64,000 nt of DNA from Solanum dulcamara (lineage: Eukaryota > Streptophyta > Magnoliopsida > Solanales > Solanaceae), in assembly GCF_947179165.1 (NCBI RefSeq), contig NC_077241.1, forward strand, positions 28,347,746-28,411,745. Reading direction: 5' to 3'. The stretch's first letter is position 1, and each line of letters begins with the position of its first letter. The notes below the pieces were generated by a model. The model searched no databases. It was not told where the DNA came from and was given only the letters and a program-made list of their open reading frames with translations. The translations under genes and the position numbers were made by a program. Shown in pieces: positions 44,560 through 56,300 of the stretch.

Positions 44560-46319
44560 TCTTATGACTTATTAAAGTTCCATACTTATCTAGAAAATTC
44601 AAGAACAAGCAAGAAGAGAAGAGAAGAAACTAGACAGGGAGAGAGCCACTATTTTGGAAGGAAATAAAAGGTGAGTTCTTCGATTTCCCTCCGTCAATTA
44701 ATTATCTAGGGTGTAACACGATGTTATGAAGGTGTTAGTAATGAAAATTTATGGTTTGGAGCAGCTCAAAATGTTAGCAAATAGCCATAAAATATTTGGC
44801 GTGCTGAAGGAACTTCTGAGGCAAGTTTCGATGAGTTTGACGAGTTTCGGGCAAGGTAAGGGCTTTCCTTTCAAATTGGAGTTTATGATATTGGTATGAG
44901 GTATATTACATTTCTTAAATAAGGTTTGAAGTGGAAAAATTGTATAACTATGCTTGATGTTAGAAACAAACTAAATTGAAGTGGTTATAGCTACATCAAA
45001 GTCGAGTAGTGGGTTGTCGTTGTGGTGTTGCGGGTGCTGATGGTTGGGTTTCGTATTTCAGAGATTTAAAGTGTTTTAAAAATGGTGTGGGTGCTTCTGA
45101 CCCTCCATTTGGTATGGCTAAAGATTTTGTGAAATAAAGATTAAAAACTCTTTTTTCGGATCGTAGTTTTGAGCTAGTTGTTTGGAGTTGTATTGTGTAA
45201 TGTTGAGGTAGTTTACTTATATATGATGCTGGTTGTTGTTGTTGGTATGTTTGTTGACAATGTTGCCGAGTTGAAACCTCGGGATGTTGAGGTTACAGGG
45301 AAATGCTGCCCGATTTTTGGCAGCATCATAACTAGTAACAAACTAGTTGAGGGTAATGGATAAGGAAATGACTCCTATTAGTACTTGGTTGTAGAGTGGG
45401 ATATTTAAAAGTGAAAGGCTATTAACCTTAGTATTAATTTCATGTCAAATAGGTTAAGGAGGTATCAAGGCAAGCCGGATTTCAATTAATCCCGAAAAAG
45501 GTATGTGAATATTACCCTTTCTTTCTCTTGGCATGTCTTAGCCTTAAGTGATTGATATACAAAATGTGGGGATAATTCCATTCATATAACCCTAAGTATG
45601 AATCATAAGTCTTATTCAATTCTCGATGGTAGAATTCCTATACGAGTTGAGTTATTGCCTCTCAAGGCTTCTATATGATGGAGAGTAGTAAGTATGTGAA
45701 GTTATCTCCTTTCTCTTGGCATGTTTTGGCATAAGTACGTAGAGCTACCCTTCTTTCCTCTTGATATGTCTTTGACATAAGTGTGTTGCTATGATGGTAA
45801 GGTAATTAAATAATAAGGTTATGATACCGAGCCCATGATGGGCCGGGTACGATATATGTAATGATGACTCATTAAGGAAAGGTAGAGACTAGGTAAAGCT
45901 TATTCTTTTTCTTCCTTTGGCATGTCCTAATTGTAAGTAAAATGTGATACGAGCTCTGGAGTAACTCCACTTTTAAGTCTTAAATGTAATCCGTATCTCT
46001 TATTCACTTCTGAATGTCAAACTCTTGTAGTAAGTTGAACTACTTTCCTTGAACTCCATAGGTTGAGAAGTACTGGATGCATAAGCTCCTAGTCTTAAGG
46101 ACTATGTGAAGACGGGTATCCCTTATTCTATGAACTATTAGTATTACTTTAGTGCATGTCTAGGGTCCCCGAGATCCTAAGTGATATAGGCCTCAATGGC
46201 ATTTAGAAGGCACTCGAGATGGCTACACTACTATTCTGGTCCTCGAATGATAGCTTAATATCCTTACATTGTCGAGTCTCTGATAATGATTTAGATTGTA
46301 TATAGTTACTCACTACTTT

Positions 46320-46933
46320 TGTTACACCCCATACTTTTGTACCTTTGAATGCGTTCTTAAGTTTCTTGAAAGGATCTTAAGCTTTTTAAGTTTCTTAAGG
46401 TTTCCTAAAGTTTCTTAAAGCTTCTAAAAGCTTCTTAAGATTTCTTAAGAACTCTTAAGCTTCTTAAGAGTTACCATGTGAGCCGGGTAATCTATAATGC
46501 TATCAAACAACTCTAAGGAAAGGAGAATGCGATACCCCATAGTAGAGAATATTGGAAATAGAGTTATAAGAATCAAGAAAAAGTTGGAGACCGAATAATG
46601 AGTCGTAGGATTCGACTTATTTATGTAAGCTACCAACTTGGAAATCTTACAAACTTAAGCTACTTGAGTACATACCAAGCTTACGTAGCAAGGATTATAT
46701 AAGTTTGTAAAGTAAGATGAGATTATGAACCCACGAGGGGGAAAAGAGAGTGCCATGTGGCAGCATGAGAAAGTGCCACATGGCAGCTGGTAGAGTAAGG
46801 GTGGTGGACCCCTCCTACATGCCACGTGGCAGCCTGTGATTGGAGAAAAGGGGTGTATTGGCCCAATGAGGGCTTGATACGTGTCACCACTTAGGAGATG
46901 ACATGCGTCCCTTTCTAAAGTGGCCTATATATG

Positions 46934-47005
<72 letters not shown>

Positions 47006-47228
47006 GACTTTAAGTTCATCTTTATCCTAAAAGTCATCTTATCTCCAAGAAAGTTCTAGATAAAAAGAAGAGAAGAGAAACTTAAGCTAGAAAGAAGAAA
47101 GAGCTACGGTTTTGGGAGGAGAAAAAGGTAAGTTCTCCGATTCTATTCCGTGAATTAATTATATGGGATATACCACGAAGGTATGAAGGTGTTAGTAATA
47201 TAAATTTATAGTTTGGAGCAGCCCCAAA
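46320..47228 (+). repeat. Family A LTR L12 (first 0.9 kb only)
   Basis: Starts TGTTACACCCCATAC within L11 and is very like the first part of L11. It ends at 47228, where L13 begins. An (AT)n tract replaces the normal short TATA region. Confidence 0.85.
46937..46999. repeat. (AT)n microsatellite at the L12 TATA region
   Basis: About 30 uninterrupted AT dinucleotides, immediately downstream of GGCCTATATATGTATG, where other LTRs have a single TATA box. It looks like expansion of the promoter TATA stretch. Confidence 0.9.
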
Positions 47229-50200
47229 TGTTATACCCCATGCTTTCGCACCTTGGGACATTGTCTTACGTCTCTTGAAAGGTGCCACATGATCTAGATT
47301 ATCCACCACGCTATCAAATAACTCTAAGGAAAGGAGAATGACATACACCAAAGGAGGGAAGGTTGGGAATAGGTCTAGAGGGGATTGGAAGGAGTTGGAG
47401 GCCGAATAATGAGTTGTGGTACTCGACTTACTTGCATAAGCTACCAACTTGGATGTCTTACATAACTAAGCTACTTGAGTACCATCGAGCTTAAGTAGCA
47501 AAGAATACATAGGCTCTTAAAGTGAGATAAGATTACAAACCCACAAAAGAGAAATAAGGAGACGATGCACCTACTTGAAGCAAGTAGGTGACTCACCTAC
47601 TTGGGGTGGACCCCACTGCTATATGGCAGCATATGGGTGGCTGCATGGTGTGAAGTGGCACCCTAGAGGATCTGCCATGTGTTACCTCCTAAGGAGGTGT
47701 ATATATGTGTTATATTCTGGAGTATATATCATTTTCACATGTTTGTCCTTGGAAAAAAAAAGAAAAAAACCTTACAAAGCTAGAGAGGGAGCTACGGCTT
47801 TGGCTAGAGGAAGGTAAGTCCTTCATTTTTGATCCATGAATTAATTATTTAAGGTATACTATGGTGATATAACAATGTTTAATAGCATAAAATTTCTATT
47901 TGGGGCAGCAAAAATGTGACACAAATAGTCCACTACATTTCAGCACATTAAGAGGACTTTCGAGGCAAACTTTGACAAGTTTTGGATAAGCTAAGGTCTT
48001 CCCTTTCAAAGTGGAGTTAATAATGTTTTTATGTAGTGTATTACATGTATTGAAAGAATCTGTAAATAAGAGAATTGCATAAGTATGCTTGGCATTAGAA
48101 ACAAACTAAATTGAAGTCGTTCTAGCCGAGTTAAAGTTTTTAAGGTTGTATAGTGTTGTTGTGATTATGGCGTTGTTGTTGGAGATGGTTTTATTCCATA
48201 TTGCAGGGATGGAACGTGGGTTAAAAGAGGTATGGGTGCTTCTGGTTGCATCCACCTAACCCTCCATTCCGTGTGGTTAGAGATTTTACGGATTAACGAT
48301 TGAAAACCTTATTTTGGTATCGTAATTTTGGGCAAATTGCTTGGAGTTTGTATTGTGTAATATTGAAGTAACTTACTTGGATATATGCTGTGTATTGGTT
48401 TTTTTGGTTGGATTCTAAGGTTTGGGGGTTAAATTGGAAGTTCGGATAGGGCAAGTTATAGAGGAGATGCTGCCCGAATTCCGTTAACTTCTAACTAACT
48501 AATAGACTAGTCGAGACTCATTAAGAAAGGCGAATAAGGAATTGGTTACTATGGGTAGTTGGTGGTGGAATTACAATATGGAAGGTCGAAGGTCACTAAC
48601 TTTAGTATTACTTTCGTGTTAAATAGGTTAAAGAAGTAACGAAGTGAGTTTGGATGCAAGTAGTCCATAGTAGGTATTTGAAGCTACCCTTTCTTCTCTT
48701 TTGGCATATCTTAGGTATAAGTGACAAATGATATGTGTATGAAGCTTGGGGTAATTCTATTCATGAGCTCTGAACATGATGCATGACTCATAATTCTGGT
48801 TCACTTCTGAATGGCAAGGCTCTTAAGGTAGTTGAGTTATTACCCTCGAACCCTCTATATGTGTGAAATAGTAATTGGATGCATAGGAAGCATGAACCAT
48901 AATTCTTATGCACTTCTTCATTTTAAAGTTCTTAAAGTAGTTGAACTACTATCTCGAGTCTCTTATTTGATGAATAATGATTGAATGCACAAGCTCCCCT
49001 CCCTAAAGTCTCTGAAATGATCAATGTCTCTAATTGCATAAATTGTTCCTCTGATTGCATAAGTTGAGTCTCTGACCACGTACATTGTGTTTCTTATTGC
49101 ATAAATTGTGTGGTATTATATTAATACATGTCTGTGACCTCTAAGGCCCCAGCTGTTGTAAGCCTAATGACATCTAAAGGGGTACCTCGGATAATTACTC
49201 CCTAGGTCTTCTGGTGACGGTTCACTTGACTGTTTCATTGAGTCTCAAATGATGACTTAGTTGTATATGGTTTCTCACTACTCTACTCGTGCACACTGTA
49301 ACCCATCTTCCTCCGAGTCCTATAAGGGGGTTGGGAACGCGATCGTGCCTAGCTTTACTATTCATTCACCAAGTCCCGGGCCAGCTATATATATATGTAT
49401 GCAGTAAACAAGGATGAAATGTCATATACGATAAAGTAAAGCATATGATGATGCCATATATGATGATGCTCATCACCAAGTCTCAAATCAGATATATATA
49501 TATGATGAGATAATGAAAAATATGGATCGGGTCGTACGTTCCTCAGTATTGTTTTAAAATATGGATTGAGCCATACATTCTTTGGCATTATTTTAATTTA
49601 TGGATTGGGCCGAAGGTTCCTTGGCATATTTTACTGTGTGATAATGGCACCGAGTCCCATAGTGGGTCAGGTACAGTACGACATGTACACTACTCTTTCA
49701 CCGAGACCCTCACTAAAGGGATGGATATGATAGATAGGCATACATTTGAGAACATAGTGAGGTATTTGTAATATATTAAATGATGTCGTATGTGATGGTA
49801 TGATGCCGTATACGATGATTTGGAAATGCTGAGTCCCACAGCTGGTCGAGAGTGATATGTGAGGATGATATGCATTCCCTCTTTTCATAAGATAAAGGTA
49901 TAGTGAATTGTTAACTATCATACTTGTTTCCTGCATCCCTATTTCAGTTGTTATCTTAGTTATGTTATGTTATGCTTTATATACTCAATAAATATATCGT
50001 ACTGGCCCCCCCGTTATCCGGAGGGCTGCGTTTCATGCCCGCAGTTACAGCTGTTCATTTTAGAGATCCGCCAGCTTAGGATTTTCACTCAGCTATATTG
50101 GAAGTGCTTCATTATTCCAGGGCCTAACTTTTGATGTTGGTCATTCGATGTATATATTCGTTTATTCAGGGGTACGACGGGGACCCTGTCCCACCATATG

Positions 50201-50462
50201 ATACAGTTAATACTCATAGAGGTCTATAGACATGAGTATGTAGGTTATTTATGAGTTTGTTTAGTTGTAAATGTTTTTATATTGTAGCAGCCTTGTCGGC
50301 TTGCGTGCCCTTTCATGATATGATACGAATGAAAGAGTCTATATGTACATGAAAATGTTGTTACCTATTGAGGTTCTTGTGTATAGTTCTTATACTTGAC
50401 AGTTATGTATACGGGGGTCCAAGTCGGGCCCTAGTCGCGGCCTATGGGGTTAGGTCATGACA
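47229..50462 (+). repeat. Family A LTR L13 (full length, 5' LTR)
   Basis: 3,234 bp from TGTTATACCCC to GGTCATGACA, followed by AAAG and the PBS, so it is a 5' LTR. It contains the U3 palindrome (47582-47602), a TATATATGTG box (47700-47709), leader, a decayed form of the 20-bp repeats (about 49020-49115) and the ATCGGGTCGTA / TTGGCAT repeats (49520-49640). Confidence 0.9.
47582..47602. promoter_or_regulatory. 21-bp U3 palindrome (L13)
   Basis: Perfect 10-bp arms AAGTAGGTGA and TCACCTACTT around one C. The centre contains TGACTCA, a GCN4/bZIP core. It is the most regular of the five copies of this module. Confidence 0.65.
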
Positions 50463-52850
50463 AAAGTGGTATCAGAGCAGTTCATCCTTGGAATGTCTAC
50501 AGACCATGTCTAGGAGAGTCTTGTCTATCGATGTGTTGTGTACCACATCTATAGACAGGAGGCTACATGACATTTAGGATGTTTCTTTCTTTCAGATCTA
50601 AGATCGTGCGATAGAGTCGAGTCATAGAGAGTGAAATTCCTCATACTAACCTATGATTTTAGCAGGAGGATAACATCGATAGAAGAAAGTAACTGACGAT
50701 ATTAGAAGTTACGAAGCACGCAGATAAGCAAAGGCACGAAGGTGATATATCAGGTAGGGTGTTGAAATACAATTGACGTGTAAAGTTGAAAAGTAAAAGG
50801 AAAAGTAGACAGTATGATGAAGACAAGAGTACAAGGGAAAAAAGGATTGTGACGGATATGAAGTATTAATAAGACTAACTGAAAAGGGTAAGTAACCCAT
50901 AGTAAGAATTGTGAAAAAGATTAAAAAGTATTATACCAGAGGATTAAATAGTAACAGGATATAATGTGAATATAATGAGAATCGTTATGGAAATAAGGAA
51001 AGCCCAGTAAGAAAGTGGTCGAAGATATGACATGAGCCGTGTGATTGGAATATAAAGATAGGTGTGAAATGGAAAAGCGATATATGGAACAAATAAGGAA
51101 GACTTATCAAGTTTTGTAAGGAAAGTTTCAAATAAAGGTTTTATGATGGTGGAAAGGATAGCTAGTGCAAGGAAATAAAGAGTAATATAGAATTTCTTGC
51201 GCATAAAAAAATGGATATGAGCGGAAGAAATGATAAGGAAGTTCTAACAGAGGCACCCTAGATAGACATAAGTAACTAAATACAAGGACAAAACGAAAGG
51301 AGAATGTATAGTTATAAATTTAAAAGGGTAGTACAACAACATGGTGTTAAGTCTATTGTTGAGGTAAACACGATATGTTGTTGAGAAAGTGAGCATCGAG
51401 CGCACGACAAGAATGAAAGCTCATGAGGCATAAAGAAGTATTGTGTATATGTCACTCGACTACCAATAATTAGACTGGATCAGCACCTCATGATTATGTT
51501 AAGATGTTATACATAGGCGATCAAAGGTATGGATAATATAAAGGAAGGCATAAATATAGTGCAGTATACCAAATATATTGTAAAAGAATCATACGCATTT
51601 GAAAATTTTGAAATAGGGGCGTAAGGTAGGGCACAAACAGATAGTGATATGGGAACACCCTAAATGGGGGAAGTGGCTTCAAGTGAGATCCCATATTGGC
51701 ATGAATAAACAAGATCTAAAAGACAGCAGTGAATAGATAGAAGCCATGATACTAGAGACAGTGCTGAGAATTATTAGTAAGGACCTTGAATAGTATAACA
51801 TCAAAGAATGGGTGCATACAAAGGGGATGAATACGACAAGATAATCACAATGAGAACTTAAAGATATTATAAGGGATAGCCAGGCTACACTTTACTAAAG
51901 GTTAAGATGTTGGTAACAGAGTTACTGGCTACTGACATTGTGCTATATAAGTAGAAAAAGAGAAAGGATAAGAAATCTCTCCTATGGTAGAATATGAGAG
52001 AACTTAAGAGTAAGTAAAGGAGGCGAAACAGGTATGACAAAATAAACTGCAACTACGTGTCTGTTCAAGGAAATATGTGGAGCAGAATAAACCAAGAGAA
52101 GGAAAGATTGTGATTAGAATTGAACGCACTCTCTACAAGTTATACAAAAATAGTTATGCAACCTACAACTATTGGTATGCTAAGGATGAGATCAGGTGGT
52201 TATTTGGTAAAAACAATAAGAATTCAATAACAAAAGGGTGATTGCAATATTTCAGATACATGAAAGGAAAGTATAAGATGGCTTGAGGCAAAACTAGTGA
52301 GACATGACTAGTATTGATGGAAAAAGCCATAGTGAGCCCTAACATCAACCGAAGGAGGTGAGAGATAATATAGAGTCTGCATGAAGACTAGTGTGGCAAC
52401 ACTAAGGCATTTGTTAGGCTGATCTAAGTACCTACTCAAGTTTGTGTAAAGATAGCAATATGATATGGGGCAAGAGAACTAGAAACAAGATCTGAATGGA
52501 AGCACAGTAGAATATGCCTAGAGTATTGCAAGTTGGGGTAAGAGAAATTGTATGATAACGCAAACAGAATTGGGAATCAAAAGCCTGGTAGCCTATTACA
52601 GGAAATGGAAAATCCCGACTTGGAAATAAAAAGTAGTTAATATGGATTATAGTACAGGCTGACCTCGCATCCTATAGAAGTGTGAGTTCAGATAGGTTAT
52701 GGTAGATAGGCTGACAGAATCAACCTATTTTCTTCCAGTTAGGAAGAATTGAGTTTCACCACACCACAAAGTTCGAGTCAAGGAATTGTAAAGTAAAAGT
52801 TGATCCTATCATCAAGAAATAACCTTTTAAAGTGCGAATATTAGATTAAC
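50463..52850 (+). other. Family A internal domain after L13
   Basis: PBS TGGTATCAGAGC lies at 50467-50478. The sequence then follows the E1 and E2 internal domains with no coding motif; the section near 52640-52740 matches E1 at about 2720-2820 on the opposite strand. Near 52850 it gives way to family B gag sequence, so its own polypurine tract and 3' LTR are missing. Confidence 0.75.
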
Positions 52851-53382
52851 TAATTAGGGGAGTTACATCATTTTCCCACTTGTCAAAAGTATGGTAAGAA
52901 GCATCAAGGGGAGTGCATGGCTGGTATGGATGGTTGTTATGAGTATGTTGAGATTAGACATAAAATGAGAGACTATCTGGCAGCTTCTAGGAGAGAAAAG
53001 TAGATTAGTCAAAAGACTCAGCATGGTAATTCATCAGATTTGTTGTAAGTTCTTTAGTTTTGATGTTATTCTTAGTATGGATCAGCTTCATGTTCGTTAT
53101 GCCATGAAATCCCAGTGGTTGAGTTTTTGTGTTAGTTGAAGTGTTAGCTCCTCATGTCTACCCTTACGAATTTCTACATTCTAGTTTTTGCATGTCTTTT
53201 CATATACATGCATGTTCACGAAGTTGTTTTAAGCTATGTTTTATGTTATGTTGAAAAATCCATGGTTTATGCATTTTAAATATGTCATATTATTCGTGTT
53301 GGGTTGATAGTCCTCTTTCCATGTCCTATTCATGCTAACTTAAGTCCTATTCGAGGATGAATGTTCTCGAGGGTGGGGGAGA
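52851..53382 (+). pseudogene. Family B gag zinc-knuckle remnant and 3' untranslated region
   Basis: Translation near 52890-53000 gives PTCQKYGKKHQGECM and then GCYEYVEIRHKMRDY, a decayed pair of CCHC-type knuckles as in Ty3/Gypsy gag. Key Cys/Gly residues of the second knuckle are replaced. The pol region that should follow is absent. The text passes into the 3' untranslated region, the CATTCGAGG-like block (53349-53366) and the polypurine tract GGGTGGGGGAGA (53371-53382). Confidence 0.7.
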
Positions 53383-56300
53383 TTTAAGACCTTAAAAGTT
53401 GAAAAGTTGAGATAGATGTGTTCGAAGATACATTCAAAGAAAAGTTGCAGAAGTGGTCTTTACGAAGTCCTTCATAGACCCTTTGAAGCTTCACAACCCA
53501 TGGAGACCATCTGTGAAATGACTGTAGGAAGTGAAAATTCAGGGACAACATCCACGGACCAATGTATGGTCCATTAACCATTTCTCAAGCATATAAATTC
53601 CCGTATAGAGGAGCTCCAGAGAAACTGAATAAGGTGTCTTCCACAAGCTTATGCATAGCTCGTGATGTCCTTTATAGCTCGTAGTGTCTCTCGGTGTAGA
53701 CACTCCTCCAGGAACCTAGATCCCATTCCCACCATGGACCCTTGAACGGTCTATGGTTTTGCTTACGGACCGTCAAAGGCATCCATGAAGAGTGCCCAAC
53801 GGTTTTTCCTTGAGGGTGTTTTGGACTTTTCCCATTTATTTAATGAGGAAGCTATGTTGTTTTTGGTATTTCTACCAAGCCTATAACTACCTAATACTCC
53901 CAAATTTCCCTCATTCCTTCTTACACAACTTCATACAAAAATTCTCTCTCTAAAATTTCTCTCCCAAGGGTTCTCTTCTTCTCCAAGTTAGGGTTCCAAG
54001 GTCAAGTTCAATTCTCCAAGGTTCAAGTCTCTATTTCAAGGTTCCAAGCTTAATTATAGCAAGTTATGTGGGAATTCATCAGGGGATTCTTCCATCGATG
54101 GAGTCCCAAGGCTTTTTCAATTCTCTTATTTTATGAATTTCTCCTAAATTTTAGTTTTGATCAAATTGCTTATGGGTCAAGTCAATTATGTAATTATTCA
54201 ATGTTAATGATATATTCATACATGTTTTCAATTTAATTGCATATGTCCAGGGTATTTTGTGATGACTCATGCATTATGACTACTTTATGATTTCCAATGT
54301 ATGATTCAAGATTCTGCAAGCATCATGATCTTATGAACTATGATTTTAATGATGTTTATTGATGAAGTATGAATTATGGATTTTCAATGAAGACAAAGGT
54401 TACTTCAAAGTAATGTATTCTATCATGAAGGTTTTCTGTGATTTTCTATGAACAAGCTTATTCTTATATTCCATATTTTTGCACATTAGACTATTTGTGA
54501 GCTAATGGACATAAATTCAAGTACTTTTAATTTTGAATTTTAAAATGACATGAATTATTTATAAATGACAAGTTATATGGATAATATATGTAAATTTAAA
54601 CACAACTCAAGAAGGACTCTTGAGCCAATTCAAAGTGGAAGTCATCAAAAAGAATTTTTTTAAGTCACATTTTTGGGTGATCTGACTTCGGGAGGCCATA
54701 ACCTTTTAGCATATGGGAATTTGGGAAAACTCTAAATATGAAAGTTGTAGATAATTAAAATATCTTTCCAACCATAGGTTGTATGTTAGAATATGATATC
54801 AGGATAAGAAGATATGAATATTTTAATGTAGAAAGATTGAAGTGAATAGTGGATTCAACCCAACCCGATTCCAACTCGGGTCAGGCCCAATACCCATGCC
54901 ATTAAATGGAATTTTTCAGCTTTTTCCTTTAGCTTTCAGACCAAAAATGTCCAGAAATTTCCAGAGAGAGTGAAAGAGGAGAATCCTAGAGAAAAATACC
55001 AAAATTGACCATAATTTAAGCCCCGAATCTCGAAGCTCATGAAGAAAAAAATGTTGTACGTCGTGTTGCCTTCAATTTGAGCTAAACATCAGCCAAAAAC
55101 TAGAAGTATTAATGTGGTTGCTGCACACTTGAGGTAATATTTAAGTTTCTTTTTTATTTTTAACAAGTTTATTTAGAGTTTTAACTAATTAGAATGGAGA
55201 AAATAGCGTTATAAACTTGTTTGTTGATTTGTTGAGATTTATGGGTTAAGGGGTTGTTTTAGGTGGATTAAATGGGTCAAATTAGCTGAGTGATGATGTA
55301 TAATAATTGTTGATATTGGTTTGATGTTGTTGATGAGTTGTTGTTCTTGAATTTGGAAGAATAAAGTGTATGAAGATATTGTATATATTTTGGAGTTGTT
55401 TGGTATGATATTTGTGGGTTGTTGTAGAACTTGGTGTAACATTAACATAGTTTTCTTACATTTAAATAAGTGATGTTTTTTCATAAGGTTGCTTTAATAT
55501 GTCATTAAAAGATATGAAAATATTGTACGAAATAACGTATAAAAATTGGAGGTGGTTTGCTTGGCGTGTTGTAGGGGTTCATAAGGTTTTTGAGCATCTT
55601 TATATGGTTAATTAGGGGCTATTTTGGTATGTTGTTGTTGTTCTTGTTAATCTTGTAAGATTAATAATAGTTAATATTATATATTGCGTTGTATGTTGGT
55701 TGGGTTGTTGTAGTAATATTTCGATGAAAATGTTAAGACTATGGATCATTAAAGATAACATGAAGATATAGTAGTTGTATGTGAATTTAGATTATTATCG
55801 GGTGTTATGCATCTGGGCTGCCTTATTCTATAAATGATGTTATAATGAAGAGATTAAATTGTATTAAATGTAATTGGAAGTAAAAAAACTCCATGATTAG
55901 TGTTGGTATTAAAAATGGACAGAATTAGAGTTTCTTGAATTAGATTGGGTTGGTTGTAACGTGTGGCTTCTTATGTTGAATTGAAGGATTAAGTGTAGTT
56001 ATGATTATGCATTGTATGGTTAACTGTTAGGCTGTTATACATCATTTCAATAAGGTGTGATGGCTGCACCTATTAAGAGTAATTTGATAGCATCGTAGTC
56101 GTCATGTGGACAATTAACGAAAGTCAAATGTTATGTGGGTTGTTCGGGGTATTTTTGAATATCTTCTTGGCTTGTCCTGACATGGTATTTGAATGTGTGA
56201 TTGTTGATGTTGCTTGGTGATTGTATGACTGGTTTGGAAGTGGGGAAAATGAGCGGTATAGGGGAGGTGTTGTCCAATTTTTTTTAGAAATAACCTACTA

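Larger units (their letters stand above)
43883..46319 (+). repeat. Family A LTR L11 (interrupted at 46319)
   Basis: Starts TGTTACACCCCATAC and follows the usual family A order: a CTTAAG-rich U3 tip, four G-box repeats (44447-44538), TATA at 44550-44559, AGAAGAGAAG leader and long U5. It stops at 46319, where L12 begins with its own TGTTACACCCC, so L12 inserted into L11. The remaining 0.8 kb of L11 is not found downstream. Confidence 0.85.
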
